NCBI GenBank assembly: GCA_950295325.1
Contig: OX485809.1
Location: 24,676,001 to 24,740,000, forward strand
DNA: 64,000 nt
Reading direction: 5' to 3'
From: Polytrichum commune
Taxonomy: Eukaryota; Streptophyta; Polytrichopsida; Polytrichales; Polytrichaceae
The first letter of the stretch is position 1, and each line of letters begins with the position of its first letter. The position numbers and the translations under genes are program-made. This document shows, piece after piece, positions 1 through 12,400 of the stretch. The notes below the pieces were generated by a model. It worked only from the letters and a program-made list of their open reading frames with translations, did not search any database and had not been told where the DNA came from.

Positions 1-53
1 GGATGACTGTAATATAGATCAATTTACGAACATTAAGTGAGCATGATCTGCAG

Positions 54-3000
54 GTAACAGCTCATCTTGATGACACATCTAAATTCACCGACAAGGTTAT
101 AATCGAGGTTGAAGGGGGCACATATTCTGTAACTTTGCTAGCTGTTGGAGTGGGCTCAACACTTGTCTGTAATGGTTTGGCAAATGGAAGCTTGCATTTT
201 GGAACACAATTGAGTTACAGTATTGTGACGAAGCCGTTTGATTTAGACAATCAAGGTAAGTTTCACCAAGTTGTCACGTGGGAGCGAGACCCTGAAGTGA
301 AGAAGAGTGTGAAGGCTATATTCTCATTCACACCTGTGAAGATAACGATGCCGCCTCATACTCCATTCAGCTTCAAAGTTACAGGTTTGTGTTTTTCCAA
401 CAACCTCTTTCATGAGTACATGCTTGTGATCAGTGTTGAACTGGTATCGTCTTTTTTATAAAAAAAAAAAAAACCATTTTGGGTATCTGTAATGAGGATT
501 TCACATTTTTTGATACCAGGATGGTGTGGATATTCGATAGTATTTTTTTTTGGGATACCATTTGGGTCTATATAGCATGCAATAATCTTCATACGTAGGT
601 AAAATCACCCTAGTGTCAATATGGTTGAGAATGGTTTCGACCCAAATAATAGCTCGGGTTTACAAAGATGCTCTCACCTTGACAAGCTTTTCAAATACTA
701 ACATTTGATTAGTGTTATAGTTTTGATACCCGTAAGTAGGTTCATTCGTACCATTATTGATGTTGATTATTGATAGCATGCATTCACGTATATATTGGTC
801 CAACATTGGTAGTGATATGTTTGTCTTCTACTCAACATGTTGTCTTTGGAGATTGATATGGAAATAACTAGTGTTGGATTGGTATTGCCTTTTTTTTGGT
901 GCCACTCGGGTATATATAATGAGGAATTTGTTAGTTTTGATACCAATATGGTATGGGTATTTGAGGATCTATTTGTTTTTGATACCATTCGGGTCTATAT
1001 ACCATCCAAGATCCTTCATACCCCTAGTAAAGTCACCCTAGTAATCAATATGGATCAGAATGGTATTGACCCAAATAGTAATTCGGGGTATACAAAGATA
1101 CGGTCACCTTGTGATACCACCAAGTATTAATAGTTAACTAGTATTATAAATTTAGTTTTGCATGATAGGTTCTTTGATGTCATTATTAATGTTGTGTATT
1201 AATACCATGCGTCCACCTATATACTAGTCCAACACTGGAAATAACGCGGAAACCAATTCTCTTATGTTAAATTTTAGGAAGCTTTCAAGGACCGGGCTTT
1301 TTGAAGGAAACATTTTTCTGCCGAGTCGCGTATGGGAAGCAAAAGGAGCAAGTGTACAAAATGATAGTTGATGCTGATGTGGTTAGCACGAAATTACTTT
1401 TCTCGAAACGGGAGATCCGATTCGTCCAACTCAATGATGGAAAAGAACATCCTGATTATTTGACTGAGCAGCTTACAGTCCAAAATGTTTATGCATCTGT
1501 GCTGACATTCAAGTTTCTTTTGAAGCCTCCATTTGCAATCAGCCAAGTGGATGCAAAACTGGAGCCCACTGAGTCTCTTACAGTGGACCTCACTTTTGAG
1601 TGGCAATATCCGACAGAGCGAAAAAGCACGGTCTGTAGTGGCAAGCTTGAGATCGTGTACACAGACACAGTGCAAAGGGACAGCCTTAATTTGTTTGGAG
1701 AGATTCACTTTCCCAACCTAAGATTATCAGCCCACCACATGGATTTTGAGTAGGTGCCTCAAGTAAAAATGGGTCAGGCTATGTAATGGTATTTTTTGCT
1801 TCAATAAAAGTTGAAGATTTGCTTCAAACTATGAGCTAAAATATCGTAAAACTGTAATGGTGTACACTTCTCATAGAACATTGTTGATTGAAGGACCTAA
1901 ATGCGTAACAGAGGAAATTTCAGAGGCCTCATCCCTTATGGGATGGTCTTGTCACTTACTGGAGCCCAAAAGAGGCCCAACAGATGATTGACAATCTTGT
2001 CTCCATTCTCTCTTTGCTTGCCACCTGCTAAATCAAAATTACGTCTATCCTAAACATCTAATTAGGTGGTGAGTAGATCTTGTATTTTCAAGGAGATCGG
2101 GCCTCGTTTGCATGCAATATAATGTAGGAGAATCTATTGAGCGGCCTTTGAAACAAATCATTGTTGCGAGTGGAACAGATTTCAGAAGTTTTGTCAACAA
2201 AAACTTATGTCAAGTAGCATTCGGTACTACTAATAGGTTGTATGGAAGAAGTTTGTTTGGCGTGATGTACTTGATCATTTTCTAGCAGACTCTGACATGA
2301 ATTTGATAGTTTTTGGTAATGACAGGGCGGTTATTGAGCACACATGTAAGAGGCTTCAAATGAGGATAAAAAATCCAAGTGCCATGGAAGTGAGCTATGT
2401 GTGGGCATTTTACAACCATGATCCACAGGAGGATATCCAGGTTTCTTTTGAAGTTCGCAAAAAATCCAAATGTTTGAAGCTGCCATTGAATCAAATATTT
2501 GACATCCTACCAATTCGAGCAACTCTATATCCAGGCGAACAGGAGTTGGTGGAAGTTTCCTATTATGCATTCCCAGGTTATAAAATACAAGCGACAGCTG
2601 TGTGCAGGGTACCAACTTCCTGTCTCAAATACTTCTTACATTTTTGTTTCTTTCTTCCTGATATACAAATTAAAACTGTTATACCCGGGGCCTAACTCCC
2701 TTGTACAGGTATGAAGCACTTGTTTATAAAGGGATATCTTCAGAGGGCCTATGAAGCAATGCACATATTCATGGGATATTTCACATATCCGATGGCTTAT
2801 TATTAAAATATACCTAATACAATTCAAAATGAAATTCTAGTACCCTAGATATATGTTAAAATTTTGTTTTATAATTTTTACTACTTTAGATTTTATTTTG
2901 CCATATATTTTTTTGAGCATGGTCCTTAATATCACACTAGAGTGACCTCCCTGGGATGTTATATCATGTGTAATGTAATGTTCATGACTACAATCGTTTT

Positions 3001-3479
3001 TCTAGAAATTGAAAATTAATCTCAGGATCACCTAACAATTATGTGTGGCTTGCGGTTTCTTTTTGACACCGTGTCTTTCAAGTCAAATATAGGGATGATC
3101 TAGTTACCAATAAACATATGTTAGTATAAAACTCCACATTTATTTATATTCTTGAGATCAAATTTGGTTTGCTTCTTAACGCATGGTCACACCAGCATGA
3201 TGTAGGTCGAAGGAGGTCCGGAGTACTTTTTGACCTTGGAAGCTGAATCATCCGTGATCAAATACTCAATTAACCGTCTCATCTTGGATGTTGGAATGAA
3301 AGCTTACAACCACACTTCATTTGTGAACAACCTCATGTTGAGAAATATTGGAAAGATACATTTTGATTTTGAGCTTGATTTGAGCCCAATTGTGCGTCCT
3401 AAGGCTGTTCGAATCAGCCCTGTAATTGGGCATTTACGAGGAAGTACGCGACAAAGGTTCAACATTCGTGTCTTTCCAT
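54..3479 (+). CDS. HYDIN: HYDIN exons A-D (54-384, 1278-1749, 2326-2608, 3206-3479)
   Basis: These four exons encode consecutive ASH/MSP-type beta-sandwich segments. The 1278-1749 exon begins in the middle of a Gly codon shared with 384. The 1749/2326 junction rebuilds a DF-EAVIEHT strand that aligns in length with the usual DFG....N.T motif of ASH domains, which supports the junction. The intron 385-1277 is filled by two copies of a hAT-like MITE. The intron 2609-3205 holds one copy of a roughly 230-bp interspersed repeat. Confidence 0.85.
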
Positions 3480-6400
3480 GTGAGTGTCTCTGTCTGACTC
3501 CAAAAACATATCACTTGTTTGCACTTTTACTCAAAATAATGTGTCTCAATATTATAGTTATCCTCAGAAGTCTCTTAAAAACTCACCCCAATTTAGACTG
3601 TGTATGTTAAAGAAATGTTCAAGTGGTAATGGAACCTCCAACAATGGTGCATTGAAGTGGAGGCGTTTGACTTTGACCAGGGTATGATTGCAATAAAATG
3701 AACTCCTTGTCAAACTTTCTAGAGCACCGTTTTAGGTGCCTTCAAAAGTTTGACATGAAATTTATTTCTATGTTGATTACATGTGCACCTTATCACCTAT
3801 GGCCCACCCAATTATAATGGGGATATTTGGTTGAATTGGATATTTTCAACAAACCATGTGGGAAACTAGGGGCTTGCCCATGGGGGAGGTAGGTGCTTGC
3901 CGGTTTGTTTGTGTCTGTTCAAGGTGTTTCACCTTTTAGAGGAGGTGGTAGTCTTTGAGAGACCTCTAATTCTCGTAAAGCGGGTTTCGAGATTACATAT
4001 AGACTTGGACCAACTAAAAAATGAAGCAGCGCCATAATTCACGTTGGTGGCAACATTGGAATCATCTTTCTTTTTTCTTTCTTTTCTCATTTTTATATAG
4101 CCATCTTTTGGCCAAAGTCAAATGCCTCCCCTCCATTTCACCAAAATTAGACGTTTTGGTACCACTTGAACACTCCTTAATCATTGTAAATTGTCAAAAC
4201 TGGGGTGGAACTCCCTTGAGGAACCTTAAGGATAACTCCAATGTGTACTCATAGTGCACTGCAACGAAATGTATGTCTTGGCTACAAGTAAATTTGCAGG
4301 AGTAATAACACATATTCTGAAGGACTGACATGATTTGGGTTAACAATTTTTAGGTATGCCTGTTAAGTTCAAGGAGATGTTTCTTATGCAAGTTGCATAC
4401 TTTGCACCTCATGAAGTAACTGTGATGGGGGAAGGGACATATCCAAGCCTTTGGATTGACGCTCCACGCGTCCGAAACCGCCAGTTTCTTAGCTACGTGG
4501 AACAAGCAAGGAGGAATGTGATTGAGAAATGGATCGAAAACATGATTGCCAAGCTCAAGAATAAGGAGGACCCGGTGGAATTCACAACCGAAGTTGAAGA
4601 AATTGAGGAGGAAGAAGAGGACACTCCGACGGACGAAAGCTCGGGTGATTCAGAGATGGCAATTGACAACGTGTTGTTCACGTCAAGGAGAGACACGACA
4701 GCGATGTTGGAAAGAATTGAAGTGATTGATGAAGACGAAGACGCGAGAAGATTGCAAGAGGCCAAAGATAAAGCTGAAAGAGACCTTAAATGTTGTGGAC
4801 ATGTTTTCCACCGGAAGTCGAGGTCTCCATTGACAGGAAAAGGGTCCCCTTTGGCTGCTGAGCATGGGAAAAAACTTCCATGGAAAAGGCCAAGTTTCTT
4901 TGAAAGACGTTTGGAAGCACAACGTGAGGAGGAGAGAAAACATGAAGCACGTCATCGTTTAGATCATGCTTGTGGACATAGTTATCATCGCAAGTCCAGA
5001 TCTTCACTCACAGGTGCAACTCCATTTACCTGCTCAATTCGAGAAATTCTTGAAATGTCAGGTGATTATTTTTTGTTTTTGTAGGATAGGATTTTTTTTT
5101 TGGCCTTCCATCTGATATACAAATTTGGTGTGCAGCATGCTTCACAAGATAAGACATAGTAGTGGCAATAGACTTATCCTTTAATTCATTGGGACTTTTC
5201 GTCGGGAGTTGGTCCCCTACAAGTTTCTATTGGTTTGTTTTGCACAAAATATCATCAATTTCTTTCCACCTGTGGTACATGTTTGGAGGTGGTGTTTGAT
5301 TTGAAATAAATAGCAATTTATTTTGGTTCATTGAGTGCCAAACTCATTTTAGAATCTCTTGGCATGTCAAAATAAGATCAAAACTCATTGAACTAATATA
5401 GAATTTTCTTTGTTCAAACCTCCAGACCACCTCCAAGCATACACCAAAAACCCACCAAACGTGGAAGGTGTTGTATATAAAACACCAAACTCCCAACCAA
5501 AAGACATGTTGAGTTAGCCCAAGGATGACTCTAATATCATATATACATTAGACTCTAGTGTTTAATTGTCATTATCTTTTTGGTGTTATGAAGGTCCACT
5601 TTCTGAACTAGCCAAAGAGAAGGTGAAAGGTCTACCATGGTTGAGACAAAGCTTCATGGCTAGGGCTGAGGAGAGAAGGATAGCCCAATTGTATGGGGAC
5701 CCTCTTCCTGTTGCATCGGTTCAACATAAGCCCTCACTTTTACCTTTTCCAGTTGAATTTGACCACGGTGGACCTGATGAAGATCCCTATGTGGAGCCTG
5801 AGTATGAGGTTTAGACTAATCCATTTCTAAGAAAATCATACTTTGTAAACTAATGCATTGATTATTACCAGTTGGTTTTTTTTTTTTTTAATCTCAGGGT
5901 GGGCACTTAGCATACTCTGTGGTATACATGTACGTTAGAGGGTGTGTTTATTTTTTGGGGGGTGGGGGGTTATTATGTTCAAGATCCCGATTTGAATGCA
6001 CTCTTTTGTTCTAAAATTTGTCACTTTTTGCGAATTTCATTGACACATTTTTACTTAGATGGTGTAGGAGACATATCTTTACCACACATTATGTTTCTTA
6101 CAAAGGTTAAATTTTGAAGTATTATTGTTGTAGTATCCTTAGCACCGCCATGCCATGCACATATATTCCCTAGCAAAGAAGCATGAGTTTGTCAGAAGAA
6201 ACCCACCTCTAGAATTTATGCGGAGAACCTTGATAGGGAGCTAGACTTGGAAACCTTGAAACAAATAAAAGTTGGTGTTTTTTTTTTGAATGATAAGAGA
6301 TGATAATTAATTTTCATCCAAGTCCAAGTAGACTATATATCAATATGATCGTACATAAATTATAATTTTCTTAGTCCTTTGCTTAGTGTGTTATTAAGTA

Positions 6401-9400
6401 CATGCCTACATTTATTACATGGACTTCATAATAAGGGACCATACATACTTTCTAACATTCTCCTCAAAATTTCAAGGACCCTATGTTTTAGCTCACGTTT
6501 TTACCTAACCTCCCTAGGTGCCTACCCAAAGGTTTTTACTTGGCAAAAGTGCATGTCTTCCTTGCTCATTTGACAATAAAATCTTCTTGTAGTTGAAGGT
6601 ACTAACATGTATAATTATCTAGTAGGTGTATTAAACTTCTGAGTGGCTCAATTTCCTAATAGGAATGGGATGATGAGGCTGAAGACCTAGAGCAAATGTT
6701 TGAAGACATAGATGCTGAGGTGGATCGGTTGATAGTTTTAGAAGGATTTTACACTCCACTGCCATGGGTACCATTTTTCCCACTTGGTGAAGATGAGGAT
6801 CTTTCATCTGAGGAAGAAGAGGACGAAAAAGACTTGCTTTGTAAACATGGATTGCATCGAAAATCAAGGTCACCACTTACAGGAAAATTCTCTCCAATGA
6901 TGCTCGAAGTTTCTTCAGGGAAAGGTCTCCATTGGCTTCGTCGGAGTTTTATAGATAGGGCAGAGCAGAAGCGGATTGAAAAATTGTATAAACTTCGCAA
7001 ATCGATTCTCCGCAAAGAAAGTCTACAAAAAGAGGCAATTCAAAGAGAGTCAATCTTAAAACAAATCGAGGATGGACATAAAACTGCTGATGAACCTCGT
7101 AAGGATTCAGCTGTAGAAGTGCTTCCACTCGAAAATGCGAATGAAATTAAGGATGGCCATGATCACGTCGATGGAGACGATGACCATGAAATTCGTGATG
7201 GTGAATTCCCCGAATCCCCAAACTTGGTGGAAAATGGAGAAGAGAATCTGGAGATCAAGGAGATGCCAGATATTAATATCCAAAAATTGACTTGCAATAA
7301 ATTCGAGGTCGACTTTGGGAATGTCCTGAAGTGTAGGAAAAAAAGAGTCCCAGTGATGTTATATAATGGTGGAGTGTTGCCTGTGGTTCACAAGATTGAT
7401 AAAACCCTTGCTAAATCGAAAGGATTCGACATTCAACCCGATAAAGTTATTGTGCTCCCAGGTGAGCCAAACAACGACAAGGGATATGCACTTCGGATTA
7501 CGTTTCAAACTGAATCTCCAGATTTGCCTGTGGGACCTATCCATGGATGGGTTCAAATGAACGTGAGAGAGGTACATTGCCAAGTGTTCCTTTTTCTCTA
7601 AATAATAATTAAGTTAATCAATATAAAAAATCTGTCAAGTATTTTTAAATTATTTTGGATGCTTAGAGTGTATCTACATTTTTGTACACTAGGTTCAACA
7701 TTAGTACTTAATCACAATCATGAATTTTCTGGTTTCAGGGTCCCATGACAATGCTCTTATTGAAAGCAAATGTGGTTCTACCTGAGCTTCATCTATCCAC
7801 AGAGTATATCGATTTTGGTACTGTGCAAGTTTCACGTTGTAAGGTATTTTGCCTTGTACATGACTTCACTTAAGCCATCAAGAATATATGCAATCACTGC
7901 TACCTGCTAGTTATAACATACACACATGTGTAGATAGCTTCAAAAAGTATCAGAGTGTGTACATGTGATGTTCTCAACAATGTTTCTTAGACTTGTAAAA
8001 ATTTCCAAAATAGAGATATCATTAAAGTTTCCCAAAGACTCATGTTTTGGTAGGGAGTTTCGCCCCATTTTATTTATAAATTATAATGTTCAAGGGAGTG
8101 TTCAAGTGGTGTCGGAGCCCCCAAATTTGGTGAAATGAAGGGGAGGCATTTGACTTCTGCCAAACGACGGCTATATACATACAAACTTGTCAAACTTTGG
8201 AGAGCATTGATTTAGGTGCCTTTCAAAAGCTTGCCATGAACTTCAATTTCATATAGCCATCTTTTCTCCAAAGTCAAACGCCTCCCCTTCGTTTCACCAA
8301 ATTTGGGGGTTCCGACACCACTTGAACACTCCTGGAACATTATGAAATGTCAAAAGTGGGGCAAAACTCCCTACTAAGACATGAGAAACTTTAAAGATAA
8401 CTCTAATACCTTCAAAATAAGTTAGAAAGTTGTTGGACAAGTCAAACTACTTAAATTACTCACCCAATATGTTTGAACATGTAGTAGGTGTGGTATGTTA
8501 GGGTGAAAAATGTCGGAGAGCATATCGCAGAGTGGAGCGTGGAAAAACCTGAATCTACTTCCAATGTGACAAAAGGTCTCATGCGAGACTGGCCCCACTT
8601 CAAATTAGTGCCCAACAAGGCCACTCTACTACCTGATGAGAGTATGGATGTTCAGGTGACTCCAGTTCTATATTTGCTAGCCTTACCCATTAGATGCATC
8701 TTCAATGAAAACCTCTTCCAATTATTTTTAAAAATGCATTAGAGTTATCCTTAAACTCGATGAGAGTATTTTTCACGAGTTGAATTGGTATAATTTTCAG
8801 TGGTGGTGTTCCATAGAAAATAAATGATTTCTTTCCACTTGTGGTGCACGATCGGAGGTAGTGTTTAAACAAAGAGCAACCTATTTCAGTTCATGGAGGG
8901 TCAAACTCAATTATGGACTTCTAACGCATGCCAAATTGACTTTGACCTTCAATGAACCAATATAGAATTTTCTCTGCTCAAACCTCCACACTACACTCAA
9001 GCATGCATCAAACACTTACCAAACAAGGAAGGTCTTGTATCCAAAATAACCAACTTTTGATCAAAAGTTAAGGTATGCAGGTGTTATTATTGGACACCTA
9101 TGTATGAATGGTGTGTGGTGAGGTATGGATCCAAGAACAAATACCATAACAACATATGTTCAAAAGAAATTGGACTATGTCTTCAAATTTTCATCAACTA
9201 CTCTACACTCACTAGTGAACACAGTTGGGAGGACCTATGTGTTCACTTATGAAGGAATCAACATACATGCACTTTTGATAGCCATAACTAAACAAGGGGA
9301 GGTTTGATACTTAATCCGATTTTGTTGATGTTCCATGATACACTTGCTAATAGAGCACAACTTCAAGAGGTAAAATTGATCAATAGAAGATGAAGAACAA

Positions 9401-12400
9401 GAAAAATGAGGCACTTAACACATGTGTACCTTAAGTTGACTTGAAGGATAAATCTAAGGTGCATGTTTATAAGTGGGTGGCATGAAATGGATGCATTTAT
9501 CAGATGCAAAACAAATATAATATGAAATATATTGCAAATGCATGTCTTATTATAAGATTTAGGTGCTTTCTTTGGTAGTTGCATAAGATGAAGGGTGGCT
9601 TCAACCCAAGGCCTTAACCAGGATCCCATGGGAACTCCAAAGTTAAGCTCACTAAGGCCGAAAGAGTCCTTGAATGGGGCGACCCTCCTAACTCCGGTCC
9701 ACCCAATCATAGTGGGGATACCCAAGTGCACTAGATGTTTGCAACCAACCATGTGCAAACCCATGGGCTTGCCCTTGGGGGAGATAGGTGTGCCCATTCA
9801 GGGTGTTCACCTTCGAAAGGAGGCAGTAGTTGTTGGGAGCCCTCTAATTCTTGTAATGCCCATTTCGGGATTACATCATATGTCTTCGACCAACTTCAAA
9901 ATGGAAGCAACACCATAATTCATGCCAATGGCAACATCGGAGTCGTCCTGTTTTTTCCTTTCTTGTTTGCATAGATGGTGGGATTGAGTGTTTGCATTTG
10001 CAGGTGCAATTCTCACCTGTCTACAAGTTAATGAAGACACAATATTTGACAGAAATCCCCCTCCGAATCATCGACAACATGAACATGCCTGTAATTCATT
10101 GCATGGGAAGAAGCTTCTACCAAGCAGTCACAATTGATCCACCTTTTATGGAGCTCGACCCTATTCTTCCCAGTGCACCCACCCCTGCAATTATCCCCTT
10201 TACAGTGCGGAACAGGTCTGAACATCCCATCGAAATCTACTCCCTGGAGTTTGACACCCAATACGTTGCCGAAGAGCACATACTCCGAGCTTGCAAGAAG
10301 TACAATGAAGATGGCATCATGCACTTGAAGGTCCGGGGCGCCGGAGAACCCTTTTGGGAGGATTTAGCAGCTGAAGATTCATTACTACGAGGGGGGGAGG
10401 CTCCTACTGCAGTTCAATCCGCACCCAAAGACACTCCCCCTCCTCCAAAAGGTAAACCTGATCCCAAAGCAAAAGAGGCCAAACAATCTCTCAAAGTTAC
10501 GGACCCAAGTACTCCTGCAATCAAAATGGGACCTGTTATGGTTATTTACGGCGCGCCGTTTTCCGGGAAAACCACACAAGCAAGGCTTCTTGCAAAGAGG
10601 TACAAATGTCCAGTTATTGATGTGGATGACCTTTTGGTGACTGCAGCTGAAAATGAAACCCTAATTTTGCCTCCCCCTCCAGGCACAAAAAGTGATGAGC
10701 TTGTCAAAGAGGAAACTCCACCACCTCCGCCACCTCCGATTCCACCTCCAAAAGGGAAGAAAGAGTCATTGAAACCGGTAGGTGAGCCTGCGAAACCTGG
10801 AGGAGGTGATTTTGAGGCTACTTTACAAGCGTTGTTGAAACTTAAAATGCAAGAGCCTGGGAGTGCAAATGGTATCATATTTGATGGCCTAAGCTCAAAC
10901 CATGTCCCAGTTCTCACTCTCATTAAAACTATTTTGGGTGCCATTGGTTTGCAAGCTTTTGAAGGGGTGTTGGTAACCCCTGCAAAAGGCGATGAACCGG
11001 AGAAATCTGAAACTAAAATGGTGTGGAAAGGTGATACGATGGTTCATTTCATTAAACTTCGAGCGAGGAAGCGGAGGCTTTACCGTCGGTTTTTGGATTT
11101 AGAAGACCAACATCATGCTCGAGTGCGAAAATATGAAACTCCCGGTGAGAAAAAATTGCATGGAGATGATGTAGGAGAGAATTCCAGAAGCTCGGTTTTG
11201 GTTGAGGTTGAGAAAAAGAATTCTGTTGCCAAGGGCTCGATTAAAGGCAACGCGGACTTGATGCCCGTCGTGGAGGCTGAACCCGTTGAAGAAGTACAGA
11301 AGGTTCTCACTGAGGACGGAATTGATCCGGACCTTTTGATCCCACCTGAGAGGTTTAATCCACTGTACCCTTGATTTTGAAACATCTTGGAAAAAATTAA
11401 TATTTTTTGAAAAAACAAAGTTTTTAAAATGATTTGGTAGAGATCAAAGGTAATGATCCTTATTCCAACTGTATGGATATAGTCCAGAATTATCTATCTA
11501 AATTATTTCCTCTCGTTTGTCAATTTCAAATGAGGTTTCTAATTGAATCATAGTTTATAATACATTTGTGAATCAAGCTAAAGCCCTTGGGGGTTTCAAG
11601 GGGTTAAAAAAATTCCATTGGTTTTAACCAAGGACATAATTGATCCGGACTTTTTGATCCCACCTAACAGGTTTAATACACCGTACCCTTGGTATTTGGC
11701 ATTTCCAACTGCGGAGGAAGTTGCACGCTATTACACGAGTGAGGAAGAAATTCTTGTTGTGTTGGGGGGGATTTTGACACCGGAAAATATTGTTGCGCTT
11801 GACACGAAGTTAATTTTGGCAATAACTGATGGGATGCAAGACCAGAAAATAGTGCATGAGCAAATGCTTGAGTCACTCCCACTGCCTCCAGACCATGATG
11901 TGTTCACACCCCCTCCTAAATTGTACCAATCTGTGAAAAAACCTCCGTACAGGAAAATGGTTTTGGACCCCCAATTTCCATTTTCATTTTTGACAAAACC
12001 AGAGGGCCTTGACTCACCCAAGTCTATGGCCTCCACCGCCACAAAAGGACCAGCGGCTCCAAAAGGGAAACCTCCTGATCCAAAAGCCGCCGCCGCCACC
12101 GGCACAGTATCTGAGCTGACACCTCATACCGTTCCTCCACCCGGCTATGATAAAAAAACGCGTTGGGTAATTCCTGGCTACGAGAAATTGGATTTGGCTC
12201 TTTTATTTTGGTCACGCAACATTGAGGAATTTGAACACACTTTTAGGTTTGAGGTTTTGGGATGGCAAGGCTACTCCACCCTACAAGTTGAAGCTATTTG
12301 TGATGTACCTCGCATTCTACTTCGGCAAGTTACACATCCAAGCCGGAAACTCCGCATTTCTCCTTGTCATGGAGTGACCCCAAAACACCCGCGTGTTTTG

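Noticed and set aside
8101-8340. Possible exon in HYDIN intron 7844-8487 suggested by GGAGGCATTTGAC-type words
   Set aside because: The same words recur in other introns and genes as part of foldback family B.
9363-9797. 144-codon minus-strand frame in a HYDIN intron
   Set aside because: It overlaps the 5S-derived repeat on the opposite strand, has no recognisable product and is explained by that repeat.
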